Origin: Bacteroidota bacterium | GTDB taxonomy: Bacteria; Bacteroidota; Bacteroidia; Chitinophagales; Chitinophagaceae | Assembly (NCBI GenBank): GCA_947458915.1 | Contig: CANHAE010000006.1 | Location: forward strand, 1-38,340 | Reading direction: 5' to 3' | Length of the DNA stretch: 38,340 bases | Part shown: positions 16,862-26,079 of the stretch, piece by piece | Layout: each line of letters opens with the position of its first letter | Position numbering within the stretch: the first letter of the stretch is position 1 | Position numbers and translations under genes: made by a program | Notes under the pieces: model-generated | Database searches by the model: none | What the model was told of the DNA's origin: nothing | The model's input: only the letters and a program-made list of their open reading frames with translations

Positions 16862-16942
16862 AATTAATTTTACATATACTATCCAATAAGCCGTCTATGA
16901 GTTAGGCAATTCATCATGGCTACAAAAGTGAAAAAACTTATT

Positions 16943-18439
16943 ATGAAAAAAATATTATTACTTAGTTTATTAGGAATTGGAATAAATGCAATGGCGCAGG
17001 ATCCTGAAGATGTATTAAAATTTTCATGGTTTGCTCCTAATGGAACACCACGTAGTAATGCATTGGGTGGCGCAATGGGTTCTTTAGGTGGTGATATGTC
17101 TTCAAGTCATATCAATCCTGCTGGTTTAGGATTTTACAAATCAAATGAATTTATATTAACCTCAAAGTTTGCTAACAAATCAAATAGTATTGATTATTTT
17201 AATACCAACACTTCTGTTACCTCTAATAAATTAAACTTAAGCAATGTAGGAATTGTGTTAGCGGATGGCCGCAAAAAAAATGGCTGGACCAGTACTGCTT
17301 TTTCAATTTCGTATACGCAGATGGCTGATTATAATAATCACTATGGATTTGGAGGAAAAAATAACTACTCAAGTTTTTCTGAAAAATTTGCAGATCAACT
17401 GTACGATAGTGAATCTAGCTTAACAGATGCCCAAGAAAATTTTATTTATGGAAGTTCGCTAGCCATCCATTCAAAAATTGTAAACCCTGTTTATGACGCC
17501 AATGGCTATATAACTGATTATAGAACCAGCATTCCCATTGGTGCTTTAGATCAAAAAAGCGATGTGGTAACCAAAGGTGGCTATAACGAACTTGCTTTTG
17601 GATGGGGTGGTAATATTGAAGATAAATTATACCTAGGTGCAAGTTTAAACTTACCAATGATTAACTATAGCAAGACCAATTATTTTGGAGAGACTGGCTA
17701 TTTTGATTTTTACGAAGAAAGCACTTCCAAAGGTTTTGGCTTAGGCGCAAAATTTGGATTGATTTATAAAGCTGCACCTTATTTACGATTTGGATTTACC
17801 TACCATACCCCACAAATCATAAGCTTCCGTGATGCGTTAAGTGCCGAAATGTATAGCAATGAATTTCCTAACGGATTAAGCTCCTCTGACTTAATGAATA
17901 ATTACAGAGACAATTACTATCCAGAAATTTTTGATTATGCAATGGCGACACCTTCAAAAACAATTGTCAGCACTAGTTACTTTTTTGCTAACCCTAGTAA
18001 ACCTACCCAACCATTGGGTTTTATTAGTGCAGATGTAGAATGGGTAAAATATGCTGGCACTCATTTTTATTCCAATGACAACGACCAAGATGTAGTTAAT
18101 TATTACAATGACCTTAATTATATTATCAAGAATACTTATAAAAATAATATTAATATTAAAATTGGTTCTGAATTAAAATTAAATGGTAACTGGATGGCAA
18201 GGGCTGGAACAGCTTATTATGGCTCCCCTTATCAGGATGATAATTTAAAAGCATCACGTTGGGTGTTGAGTGGTGGCCTTGGCTACAGAACTGAAAAACA
18301 TTTTATTGATTTTACAATCATAAATACCCTAGTTAAAGATGCCATTTTCCCTTATCGTTTAAGCGAAAAAGATAGTTATTTTGCAGACTACAAAAGCAAT
18401 CAATTAATGTTGAATATTGGATACGGTATAAGATTCTAA
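16943..18439 (+). CDS. FadL/OmpP1-like outer-membrane barrel protein
   Basis: A 498-residue barrel protein with signal peptide MKKILLLSLLGIGINAMA, cut before QDPED. I choose the ATG at 16943 because the 9 residues added by the track start (16916) would precede a complete signal peptide. RSNALGGAMGSLGGDMSSSHINPAGLGFYKSNEF is the N-terminal hatch-like motif of the OmpP1/FadL/TodX group, which takes up hydrophobic compounds. Alternating aromatic strands run to the C-terminus (LMLNIGYGIRF, ending in Phe). Substrate is unknown. It follows the Gly-rich lipoprotein gene and is closed by the terminator at 18475. Confidence 0.83.
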   Translation: MKKILLLSLLGIGINAMAQDPEDVLKFSWFAPNGTPRSNALGGAMGSLGGDMSSSHINPAGLGFYKSNEFILTSKFANKSNSIDYFNTNTSVTSNKLNLSNVGIVLADGRKKNGWTSTAFSISYTQMADYNNHYGFGGKNNYSSFSEKFADQLYDSESSLTDAQENFIYGSSLAIHSKIVNPVYDANGYITDYRTSIPIGALDQKSDVVTKGGYNELAFGWGGNIEDKLYLGASLNLPMINYSKTNYFGETGYFDFYEESTSKGFGLGAKFGLIYKAAPYLRFGFTYHTPQIISFRDALSAEMYSNEFPNGLSSSDLMNNYRDNYYPEIFDYAMATPSKTIVSTSYFFANPSKPTQPLGFISADVEWVKYAGTHFYSNDNDQDVVNYYNDLNYIIKNTYKNNINIKIGSELKLNGNWMARAGTAYYGSPYQDDNLKASRWVLSGGLGYRTEKHFIDFTIINTLVKDAIFPYRLSEKDSYFADYKSNQLMLNIGYGIRF

Positions 18440-18474
18440 CCTTGCAATTAATATTATTACTTACTTAGGGCTAT

Positions 18475-18515
18475 AAAAAAAGAGTCCCGACAATTAATGT
18501 CGGGACTCTTTTTTT
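18475..18515. terminator. Bidirectional terminator between convergent genes
   Basis: An A run, then GAGTCCCGACA, a 5-base loop ATTAA, TGTCGGGACTC and a T run form a stem of about 18 pairs. With A's on one side and T's on the other it can end transcription of the FadL-like gene (+) and of the M16 gene pair (-). Confidence 0.92.
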
Positions 18516-18547
18516 ATACAACAACTTAGTTACTTTACTAAGTACAC

Positions 18548-20611
18548 CTACTTCAAATCGGATGTTTTTAAACCTTGGTTTGCCTTAATTTCATTGTATT
18601 TGATATTCATTTTCATTTGTCCCAAATCTAATAACTGCTCACCAGCAATTTTAACACCATCGACTGTTTGATAGGATTTATAATATTGCTGCTGTGTCAT
18701 GGTACCACGTCCTGGTACTTCTTCTGACTTAAAAGTTTTAACTAATAAATAGGTAGCAGCATCATAAAAACGGTGCGATACTTTACCAGCAGGGGAAGTT
18801 AATTCAACATCTATCGCATCACTTCCTTCCACCTTTTCGACACCCACAATTTTTAACTTATACCCTTTCGTAATATATAATTGCTCCGGTGCTATATAAG
18901 CTGACTCGTCAAGGCCTTCCTTAACTTCTTCATTAATAGGTGTTTCCATTCCTTGCTGCGTCACTGAATATTTCCCATCAACTATAGCCTGTCTTGAAAC
19001 AGTCATGCCACCCATTGACATAGTCGTCACTGAATTACCTGGCGCTATAATAGTTTGTGCCATTGCCAATGACTGTCCCATGACAGTCACTGTTCCAGTT
19101 AATTGCAAATCCTTAATAGCTGCGATTGCAGCTGCTCCGCCTACCGCATCTATTGCCTTATTCAATAATGTTTCAGGTGTCAAGGATGCGTCTGCTTTAG
19201 CTTCTACAGGGGCTGCTATTTCATTGCCCTCAAGGTCGAAATATTTAACTGGACCATATTTTTCCAATCCTTTTGCAATTTGCTTTGCATTACCTACTAT
19301 CACAATATGCATTTGCGCAGGATTTATCAAACCCTTGGCAATGTCCTGCACTTTTTGAGCGTCCACTGATGCTAAATTGGTCAAATACTTTTGATAATAA
19401 TCGGCAGGCATTTTATAACGGGCAATATTCAGAGCAAAACCAGCAATTGTTGCAGGATTTTCTAAAGAACGTGCAAAACCTCCTGCTAAATAATTTTTCA
19501 TGCGCGTTAATTCGGTATCGCCCACTTTCTCATTCCTAATGATATTTATTTCATGCAATAACTCTTGTATAGCACTATCCGTCTTTTCATTTCTTACCGA
19601 AGATTCTGCAGCGAAAAATCCAACTTGTCTGCTTGGAGATAAACTAGAATAAGCGCCATAAGTAAATGCGTGCTTTTCTCTTAAATTAGCAAACAAACGT
19701 CCTGAAAATCCACCACCTAATATATTATTCATAACAGAACTTGCAATGACAGTTGGTGCACCTGGTTGTAAATCAATAGTAGATGCTATTGATACTACAC
19801 TTTGAACCGAAGCTGGGCGGTCAACTATAGCCACATAAGTACTTGGCTTAGCGGGCATTGCAGCTTTAGGGTTTGGCACTACTCCTTTTTTCCATGCACC
19901 AAAGTGTTTTTCAGCTAAAGCTTTTGCAGCTAAAGGTTCTATGTCACCTACGAAAACTAAATACGCAATATTAGGCTTCCAATAGGTTGCTAAAAATTGT
20001 TTAACATCCGCTACCGATACTGCTGTAACTGTTTTAGTGGTTGCTATTTCTCCAAAAGGATGATTGGCTCCGTAAACTAGTTTCTTAACCACATTATTAG
20101 AAATAGCGTCAGCATCATCCTTACTAGATTCAATACCTGATAAAGTTTGTTTTCTTATTTTCTCTAATTCCGTTGAAGCTAATGCAGGTTGAAAAACTAC
20201 TTCCGCCATTAGTTCCATTAACTTAGGAAAATTACTTTTTAATGAACTTACAGAAGCTGAAGTACTTGAAGTAGACAAACTACCTCCTAAAAATTCAACT
20301 GCTTCGTCTAATTCAACTTTAGATTTCTTTACCGTTCCTCTCTTAATTAATTCGCCAGCCATTCCAGCCATGCCTGCCTTATCTCCTTCCTTAAATCCAT
20401 CAACATCAAACGCAAGTGAAGCTGTAACTCTTGGTAGTTTTGTATTCTTAACTACAAAAACTTGCAAACCATTGGCTAAAGTGTATTTTACAGGATTAGC
20501 AATTTGAATAAGTGGTGCCTTGCCTGGCAAAGGGGCTTTTGACCTGTCTACTTGCTGAGCCATGCCCAAAAAGGGTAAGCTGCCTATTAATAAGTATAGT
20601 ATTTTTTTCAT
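18548..20611 (-). CDS. M16-family protein, inactive subunit with LolA-like C-terminal domain
   Basis: This 687-residue exported protein (signal peptide ending FLGMAQ) contains the two-part M16 fold to about residue 450. The zinc site HxxEH is lost: the aligned segment reads GMAGMAGELI at 80-89. The second half keeps the Arg/Tyr substrate-binding signature in ANLREKHAFTYGAYS. Such proteins act as the non-catalytic partner of a zinc-bearing M16 peptidase, and the gene lies 27 bases downstream of one. The last about 200 residues (from LTPETLLNKAIDAVGG) form an extra domain whose pattern (QQGMETPINEEVKEGLD, YITKGYKLKIVGVEKVEG) recalls LolA/LolB-like lipoprotein-binding folds. That last assignment is tentative. 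Confidence 0.88.
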   Translation of the reverse strand: MKKILYLLIGSLPFLGMAQQVDRSKAPLPGKAPLIQIANPVKYTLANGLQVFVVKNTKLPRVTASLAFDVDGFKEGDKAGMAGMAGELIKRGTVKKSKVELDEAVEFLGGSLSTSSTSASVSSLKSNFPKLMELMAEVVFQPALASTELEKIRKQTLSGIESSKDDADAISNNVVKKLVYGANHPFGEIATTKTVTAVSVADVKQFLATYWKPNIAYLVFVGDIEPLAAKALAEKHFGAWKKGVVPNPKAAMPAKPSTYVAIVDRPASVQSVVSIASTIDLQPGAPTVIASSVMNNILGGGFSGRLFANLREKHAFTYGAYSSLSPSRQVGFFAAESSVRNEKTDSAIQELLHEINIIRNEKVGDTELTRMKNYLAGGFARSLENPATIAGFALNIARYKMPADYYQKYLTNLASVDAQKVQDIAKGLINPAQMHIVIVGNAKQIAKGLEKYGPVKYFDLEGNEIAAPVEAKADASLTPETLLNKAIDAVGGAAAIAAIKDLQLTGTVTVMGQSLAMAQTIIAPGNSVTTMSMGGMTVSRQAIVDGKYSVTQQGMETPINEEVKEGLDESAYIAPEQLYITKGYKLKIVGVEKVEGSDAIDVELTSPAGKVSHRFYDAATYLLVKTFKSEEVPGRGTMTQQQYYKSYQTVDGVKIAGEQLLDLGQMKMNIKYNEIKANQGLKTSDLK

Positions 20612-20638
20612 ATTGTATTTTTATAAATTGAGCAATAA

Positions 20639-21961
20639 CTACTTGGTAGCTGCTTTTGGTTTGGGTAAATAATAAAGTACCACTCGATTGTCTTTGTTTA
20701 AATATTTTTTTGCAACATTTAAAACGTCTTCCCTTGTGACTTTATTATACTTCTCTAATTCAGTATTAATTAAATTAGCGTCTCCAAAATAAACTTCGTT
20801 ATTGGCTAAGCTTTCGGCAATACCTGCCATTGTTGAATTACCAGTTACTAACCCTGTAGTAATTTGATTTTTCACTTTTTGAAATTCTCGCTCACCTACT
20901 AAACCATTCTTTAAATCAGCTACTATACTATCCATACTTAATTCCAATGCTTCTATTTTAACACCCATATTGGCAATAGCTAAAGTGATAAACAATCCCT
21001 CATCTTCATTAAAGAAAGGTGCTGATTGTGCAGCCACCGCTTGTTGCTTTTTGTCTACCAAGGTTTTTGTCATTCTAGAAGATTCACCACCTGATAAAAT
21101 AGTGGACAACACATTAAAAGCATAGTATTCATCGCCACCTTGTTTAGGCGCGCGGTATGCTTGGAACACACCCGGCAGTTGAATATTGTCGTAAATAATA
21201 TCCCTTACTTCTGCACCTAAAGGAGGCTCCTTTACTGATGGTCTTACAATTGCCTTCCCTTGAGGAATAGGACCAAAATAAGCTGCAATTTTTTCCTTTA
21301 ATTCCGCCTTATTAAAATCACCTGCAATTGATAAGACTGCATTGTTTGGTACATAATAAGTTTTATAGAACTGAATAAACTCGTCTAGTGTTGCTGCATT
21401 TAAATGGTCTAAGCTTCCAATAGGAGCCCATTGATATGGGTGTACTTTAAAAGCTCTTTTTAACATTTCTGTCAAAAAAGAACCGTAAGGCCTATTATCC
21501 ATTCTTTGACGCTTTTCTTCCTTCACCACTTCACGTTGTGTATTCACGCCCACTTGTTCAATTTTGGCATGCATCATACGCTCGCTTTCTAACCATAAAC
21601 CTAAATCAACTTGGTTTGAAGGCAATAATTCATAATAAAAAGTGCGGTCCTGAGAAGTATTTGCATTTAAAGCACCACCAGCATTGGTAATGTATTTGTC
21701 AAATGCTCCACGCTTAATGTTTTCTGAACCTTCGAACAATAAATGTTCGAAAAAATGAGCAAACCCTGTTCTAGCAGTGTCTTCGTTTTTAGAACCTACA
21801 TGGTACAAAACGGTGACTGCAACAACTGGAGCGGCATGGTCCTCATGTAGGATCACTTTTAATCCGTTAGGCAAAGTGTACTTTTCAAACTGTATCGTTT
21901 GCGCTTGCGCAAGTGTCAGTGAAAAAATACATACAAACAATGCAACACATTTATTTAGCAT
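20639..21961 (-). CDS. M16-family zinc metallopeptidase, active subunit
   Basis: A 440-residue exported insulinase-family peptidase with signal peptide MLNKCVALFVCIFSLTLAQA. The inverted zinc motif is HFFEH (H69, E72, H73), and the third ligand is E149 in REVVKEEKR, the expected 76 residues further on. The C-terminal half has the matching M16 domain (PGVFQAYRAPKQGGDEYYAF, LSGGESSRMTKTLV). It likely works in the periplasm as a heterodimer with the product of the next gene. Substrate is unknown. It is the first gene of the pair; the gap to miaA upstream is 80 bases. Confidence 0.93.
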   Translation of the reverse strand: MLNKCVALFVCIFSLTLAQAQTIQFEKYTLPNGLKVILHEDHAAPVVAVTVLYHVGSKNEDTARTGFAHFFEHLLFEGSENIKRGAFDKYITNAGGALNANTSQDRTFYYELLPSNQVDLGLWLESERMMHAKIEQVGVNTQREVVKEEKRQRMDNRPYGSFLTEMLKRAFKVHPYQWAPIGSLDHLNAATLDEFIQFYKTYYVPNNAVLSIAGDFNKAELKEKIAAYFGPIPQGKAIVRPSVKEPPLGAEVRDIIYDNIQLPGVFQAYRAPKQGGDEYYAFNVLSTILSGGESSRMTKTLVDKKQQAVAAQSAPFFNEDEGLFITLAIANMGVKIEALELSMDSIVADLKNGLVGEREFQKVKNQITTGLVTGNSTMAGIAESLANNEVYFGDANLINTELEKYNKVTREDVLNVAKKYLNKDNRVVLYYLPKPKAATK

Positions 21962-22041
21962 GATTTTTAATTTTTAGCATATTAATTTATGAATAAAACT
22001 ACTAAATATGGGCCTAATTATAAAAACACTAGGCCTTATAT

Positions 22042-22929
22042 TTATATTATTACTTGAGCGGTCGTTAATTTGTTTGAAGCTATCCATTGAATGGATGCAT
22101 CTTTCTTAAACCAAGTCATTTGCCTTTTAGCATAATGCCTCGTATTTTGTTGAATCAGTGCTATGACGCTTTCCAAAGGGGTATTTCCTAGAAAATAAGG
22201 CTCCCATTCTCTGTAACCTACCGTCTGTAAAGCATTTAAACTAAAATGAGGTAGCAACTCCTTCGCTTCCTTTTCTAGGCCAACTTCGACCATATTCAAT
22301 ACCCTTTGATTGATTCTTTCGTATAAAAGCTCCCTTGGCATTTCAATGCCTATTTTCACAATATTAAAAGGACGGGTGATTTTATTTTTATTTTGAAAAC
22401 TTACAATTGAGGCCCCTGTCCCAAGCTTGACTTCCAAAGCACGCATCAACCTTTGTGGATTTTGCTGCTCCCCTTTCTCCCAATAAAGCGGGTCCTTAAC
22501 TGAAACTTCCTTTTGCAACCACCTCAGTCCCATTTTTTCGTATTGTTGAATAATCTCCTCCCTAATGGAGGCATCAATTTCGGGAATAAGGTCCAAGCCT
22601 TCACAAAATGCTTTGATATATAATCCTGTGCCGCCTACCATCACAATGGCATCCTTAGTTTCAAATAAGGCCGCCGATTTTTCAAGCGCAAATTTTTCAA
22701 ATACAGCGGCATTAACCGTCTCCTTAATTGAATGGCTTGCAATAAAATGGTGAGGCACTAATGCTAATTCTGCCTCACTTGGCCTTGCTACACCTATATT
22801 CATTGCTGAATAACATTGTCTCGCGTCGGCCGAAATAATTTCCGTATTTAATTGTTGCGCTAAAGAAATAGCAAAAGCGGTTTTACCAACAGCCGTTGGT
22901 CCTAATATAATGTATACCGTTTTTGACAA
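22042..22929 (-). CDS. miaA: tRNA dimethylallyltransferase MiaA
   Basis: MiaA adds the dimethylallyl group to A37 of tRNAs reading UNN codons. Visible are the P-loop GPTAVGKTAFA, SADARQCYSAMNIGVARPS, VGGTGLYIKA, and the late motif TVGYREWEPYF. I place the start at TTG 22929 (SKTVYIILGPTAVGKT), giving 295 residues, normal for the family. The track's start at 23037 adds 36 residues (MMKKKEKTKRKIQ...) that are only the out-of-frame reading of the acidic tail of the upstream gene. An ATG at 22998 is the other option. The TTG lies 16 bases after the upstream stop, at the end of the tsaC-to-miaA run. Confidence 0.93.
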   Translation of the reverse strand: MSKTVYIILGPTAVGKTAFAISLAQQLNTEIISADARQCYSAMNIGVARPSEAELALVPHHFIASHSIKETVNAAVFEKFALEKSAALFETKDAIVMVGGTGLYIKAFCEGLDLIPEIDASIREEIIQQYEKMGLRWLQKEVSVKDPLYWEKGEQQNPQRLMRALEVKLGTGASIVSFQNKNKITRPFNIVKIGIEMPRELLYERINQRVLNMVEVGLEKEAKELLPHFSLNALQTVGYREWEPYFLGNTPLESVIALIQQNTRHYAKRQMTWFKKDASIQWIASNKLTTAQVII

Positions 22930-22945
22930 CTCGTTTTGTTTAAAA

Positions 22946-23581
22946 TTAATAAGCCTCTTCGTCAAAAAATTCACTACTTGAATCTTCTGAACTATCATTT
23001 GAATCTTCCTCTTCGTCTTCTCCTTCTTCTTCATCATCTAGGCCCCCATCCTCAGAAGTATGGGCATCCGATTCCCCTTCTTCCCCATATCCGTCTGCAG
23101 CCTCGGCCAAATCATATTTTTCTTCAATATCAGCAAATTTTGGACCCAACAACCCTTTTGTGCCATATTGCATAGGGCCTACTCCTTCTATTCTTGAAAC
23201 TAAAGGGTAGTCCAATGTCATATCAGCATCTACATTTTTAACAACCTGAATTAACTCAATTAAAAAGGTCCACGATTTTGCAAAATCGTAAAGAAAAATA
23301 AAATGTTGATTGGTATCTATAATTTCAGAACCTATCACCGTTTCTTCCATTAGCAACGGAGGTGCTTTATATTCTTTTGCATAAACTTCTTTACTAATTT
23401 CCCTTCCTCTAACCCAAATATCATTGCTTCTGAAAAAAGTGGCATCATGCTTTTGATCAAATTCAAATGCTTTTAAAATTACTTGATGAAAGTCCGCAAA
23501 TGTTTGAGTGTGCTTCACCGAAATATCCCTGTAAATCGCATCATCTTCTTCCCAATAAACCCTGAATTTTAATATTGCCAT
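22946..23581 (-). CDS. PRiA4_ORF3-like protein with acidic C-terminal tail
   Basis: The first about 145 residues (LKFRVYWEEDDAIYRDISV, TFADFHQVILKAFEFD, HFIFLYDFAKSWTFLIELI) match the plasmid pRiA4b ORF-3 fold, a small widespread domain without a firm biochemical role. After about residue 150 the 211-residue protein becomes strongly acidic (DDEEEGEDEEEDSNDSSEDS). It sits between cca and miaA, a position I recall in other Bacteroidota, so a role in RNA metabolism is possible but unproven. Spacing is 27 bases from cca and 16 bases to the preferred miaA start. Confidence 0.8.
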   Translation of the reverse strand: MAILKFRVYWEEDDAIYRDISVKHTQTFADFHQVILKAFEFDQKHDATFFRSNDIWVRGREISKEVYAKEYKAPPLLMEETVIGSEIIDTNQHFIFLYDFAKSWTFLIELIQVVKNVDADMTLDYPLVSRIEGVGPMQYGTKGLLGPKFADIEEKYDLAEAADGYGEEGESDAHTSEDGGLDDEEEGEDEEEDSNDSSEDSSSEFFDEEAY

Positions 23582-23608
23582 ATTTCGATAATTTGAAACG
23601 CTAAATTA

Positions 23609-25030
23609 CTATTTTATTATAGGAAATAAGCCTTGTTTAGCAGCTTCTTGTAACATAAAATCATAAGCCGCCTTGTAGTCATTTGAAATAACACCATCCA
23701 AAATGGCTTCTCTTATCGCATCTTTAATTACACCCACTTGTTTCGAAGGGGTAATATTGAATATTTCCATGATCATCTCCCCTGTTATTGGTGGTTGCCA
23801 ATTACGAATACTGTCCTTTTCTTCTACTTCCTGCAAACGTATTTTTACAAATTCAAAACCTTGTAAATACCGTTTTACTTTGGTTTGGTTTTTACTTGTA
23901 ATGTCTGCAGCACATAACAACATCAGGGATTCTATATCATCACCTGCGTCAAATAACAAACGCCTAACTGCACTATCTGTAACAGATTCTTTTGTTAAAG
24001 AAATGGGTCTTAAATGAAGCGCAACTAATTTTTGGACCATCTTCATATGTTCATTCAATGGCAATTTCAACTGGGTGAAAATTTTAGGCACCATTCTTGC
24101 GCCTACTACTTCATGTCCGTGAAATGTCCAACCAAAACCTGTTTCAAATCTTTTTGTTTTAGGCTTTGCTATGTCATGTAATAGGGCAGCCCATCTTAAC
24201 CAAATATCATTCGAAGAAACTGCTACATTATCTAACACTTGTAAAGTGTGAGAAAAATTATCCTTGTGTCCAATGCCATCCAAAGTTTCAGCTCCTTCTA
24301 ATTGTAATAACAATGGGAAAATATGTTTAAGCAAACCCGCCTCCTTTAGTAAATACCAACCTTTTGAAGGTACTGCAGTCATCATTATTTTTTGCAATTC
24401 GTCTGTGATACGCTCCTGCGACACAATATTAATCCTGTCTGACATTTTTTGAATAGCAGTAAATGTTGCAGGGGTAATTGTGAAATTTAATTGAGTGGCA
24501 AATCGAATTGCACGCATCATGCGTAATGGGTCGTCATCAAAAGTTTGCTCGGGAACTAAAGGTGTGCGCAGCATTTTATCGGTAATATCTTGCAAGCCTC
24601 CAAATGGGTCAACTATGGTTCCGAAAGCATTATTACTTAATTCAACCGCTAGTGCGTTTACTGTAAAGTCACGCCTGTTTTGATCGTCTTCAATAGTTCC
24701 AGGACTTACTTGTGGCTTCCTGCTATCACGCACATAACTTTCTTTTCGCGCGCCTACAAATTCTATTTCAATATCTGGAAATTTCACTTGTGCAGTACCA
24801 AAAGTTTTAAATAAGGACACTGGTGGTGTTGGATGAAACAACTTGGCAAAAGCTTGAGCCAATTGCATACCATCCCCTAAACAAACAATATCAATGTCTT
24901 TGGTGGGCCTGTCTAAAATTTTATCTCTCACAAATCCACCCACGGCGAATGCAGGCACCCCTAATTCGGCAGCAGCATTGGCAACTGCTTTCAATAGCTC
25001 CCCTTCGCGTTTGGTGAAATGTATCTGCAT
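23609..25030 (-). CDS. cca: CCA tRNA nucleotidyltransferase / poly(A) polymerase-like with HD domain
   Basis: A 473-residue class II nucleotidyltransferase. FAVGGFVRDKILDRPTKDID carries the GG/RD signature and the metal-binding D45-x-D47. RRDFTVNALAVEL, DPLRMMRAIRFATQL and the head/neck region follow. A C-terminal HD phosphohydrolase domain is present (WAALLHDIAKPKTKRF, HGHEVVGARM). It most likely adds or repairs the 3' CCA of tRNA; poly(A) polymerase activity cannot be excluded by sequence. It lies 13 bases after the glycosyltransferase gene in the tsaC-to-miaA run. Confidence 0.92.
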   Translation of the reverse strand: MQIHFTKREGELLKAVANAAAELGVPAFAVGGFVRDKILDRPTKDIDIVCLGDGMQLAQAFAKLFHPTPPVSLFKTFGTAQVKFPDIEIEFVGARKESYVRDSRKPQVSPGTIEDDQNRRDFTVNALAVELSNNAFGTIVDPFGGLQDITDKMLRTPLVPEQTFDDDPLRMMRAIRFATQLNFTITPATFTAIQKMSDRINIVSQERITDELQKIMMTAVPSKGWYLLKEAGLLKHIFPLLLQLEGAETLDGIGHKDNFSHTLQVLDNVAVSSNDIWLRWAALLHDIAKPKTKRFETGFGWTFHGHEVVGARMVPKIFTQLKLPLNEHMKMVQKLVALHLRPISLTKESVTDSAVRRLLFDAGDDIESLMLLCAADITSKNQTKVKRYLQGFEFVKIRLQEVEEKDSIRNWQPPITGEMIMEIFNITPSKQVGVIKDAIREAILDGVISNDYKAAYDFMLQEAAKQGLFPIIK

Positions 25031-25043
25031 AGGCGCAAAAGTA

Positions 25044-26063
25044 CTAATGTTGAGCCATTTCTAGTAGTGGAGTAACTAATTGTTTCATCTCGATATGCAT
25101 GGCGCAATTAAAATGACCCAATGGGCAAGCTTTTTTGCCATGCACACCACAAGGACGACAGCTTAATTCAGCTTTAGTTTGGACTGTAAAGGACTGGTCT
25201 GACAATGGGCCATATCCAAAATCAGGTATAGTAGAACAATAAATAGCTACCACTGGCGCATTCATAGCCGATGCAAAATGCATAGGTGCCGAATCGTTTA
25301 CATAGTTAAGTAAGGCATTTTTTTGCAAAGCGGCTGATGCTAAAAAAGGTAATTGACCAGCTAAATTTATTAACTGCTTTTGAGGCTGATTTTGTATGCT
25401 CACCCCTTCCATTATGGATTGCCCAAGTGCCTTGTCCCCGGGTCCACCAATAATATAAATAATTCCCTCAAAAGGAATTTCATTAATAAACTCAATCCAC
25501 TTTTGCTTAGGAAATTGTTTTGTAAACCAAACAGAAGCAGGCGCTATACATAGGTACGGCTTTGACTGCAAGGGTTGTACTTTCTCGAAATCGGTTTTGG
25601 CAGGATACAATTTAGGTTTACATAGCGCAACTGTTCCTAGCGGGGAAAGTAATGCATGATTTTTATTAATCTCATGCAGCCCATTAAGTGCTTCAACATG
25701 TTTAACCCTGTGTGTAAAAAGAAAAGAAAATGGATTTTTATTAAACCCGATTTTAACTTTTGCATTTGAAAATGCTGTCCAAATACCAGTTGCTGCATAA
25801 CGTTGTACGTTTACTATTACAGCGTATTTCGCGTTTCTTATTTGGATTAATATTTTTAGCCAATTGGAGTATTTGTTTTTTTGTTTGTCCCAAGCGATTA
25901 CATTATTTAAAAAAGGATGGCCAATAAACAAGGACTCATTTCCTTTTCTCACAAGCAAATCAATTACCGCAGTTGGGTATTGCTGGTGCAATGATTCAAT
26001 TAATGCTGTACTTAACACAACATCCCCAATAAAAGCAGTTTGAATAACCAACAATTTTTGCAT
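25044..26063 (-). CDS. Glycosyltransferase family 9 (heptosyltransferase-like)
   Basis: A 339-residue GT-B enzyme of family 9, which transfers heptose or related sugars to the LPS core. The N-terminal motif is LLVIQTAFIGDVVLSTALIESL, and the C-terminal nucleotide-sugar side has CIAPASVWFTKQFPKQKW and NYVNDSAPMHFASAMNAPVVAIY, the conserved D-S-x-x-x-H region. A cysteine-rich end (SCRPCGVHGKKACPLGHFNC) is seen in many family members. The donor sugar is not predictable. It is located between tsaC and cca with gaps of 16 and 13 bases, so it is probably co-transcribed with tRNA-maturation genes. Confidence 0.92.
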   Translation of the reverse strand: MQKLLVIQTAFIGDVVLSTALIESLHQQYPTAVIDLLVRKGNESLFIGHPFLNNVIAWDKQKNKYSNWLKILIQIRNAKYAVIVNVQRYAATGIWTAFSNAKVKIGFNKNPFSFLFTHRVKHVEALNGLHEINKNHALLSPLGTVALCKPKLYPAKTDFEKVQPLQSKPYLCIAPASVWFTKQFPKQKWIEFINEIPFEGIIYIIGGPGDKALGQSIMEGVSIQNQPQKQLINLAGQLPFLASAALQKNALLNYVNDSAPMHFASAMNAPVVAIYCSTIPDFGYGPLSDQSFTVQTKAELSCRPCGVHGKKACPLGHFNCAMHIEMKQLVTPLLEMAQH

Positions 26064-26079
26064 CTTAGCTTTATATATT

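Noticed and set aside
16656-16889. 77-residue plus-strand ORF in another frame of the lipoprotein gene
   Set aside because: It is the frame-shifted reading of Ser/Asn/Gly-rich codons (runs of Ile, Val, Leu), with no start context.
19005-19539. Plus-strand ORFs of 117 and 88 residues antisense to the inactive M16 gene
   Set aside because: They overlap each other and a well-supported gene, have no family motifs, and their composition is that of an antisense shadow.
20342-20374. Missing HxxEH in the 687-residue M16 protein as a sequencing error
   Set aside because: The frame is intact, the flanking sequence aligns well, and inactive M16 partners next to active ones are an established arrangement.
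22010-22036. GGCCTA...TAGGCC inverted repeat after miaA
   Set aside because: Only 6 strong pairs, a 13-base loop and no T run on either side; too weak to call a terminator.
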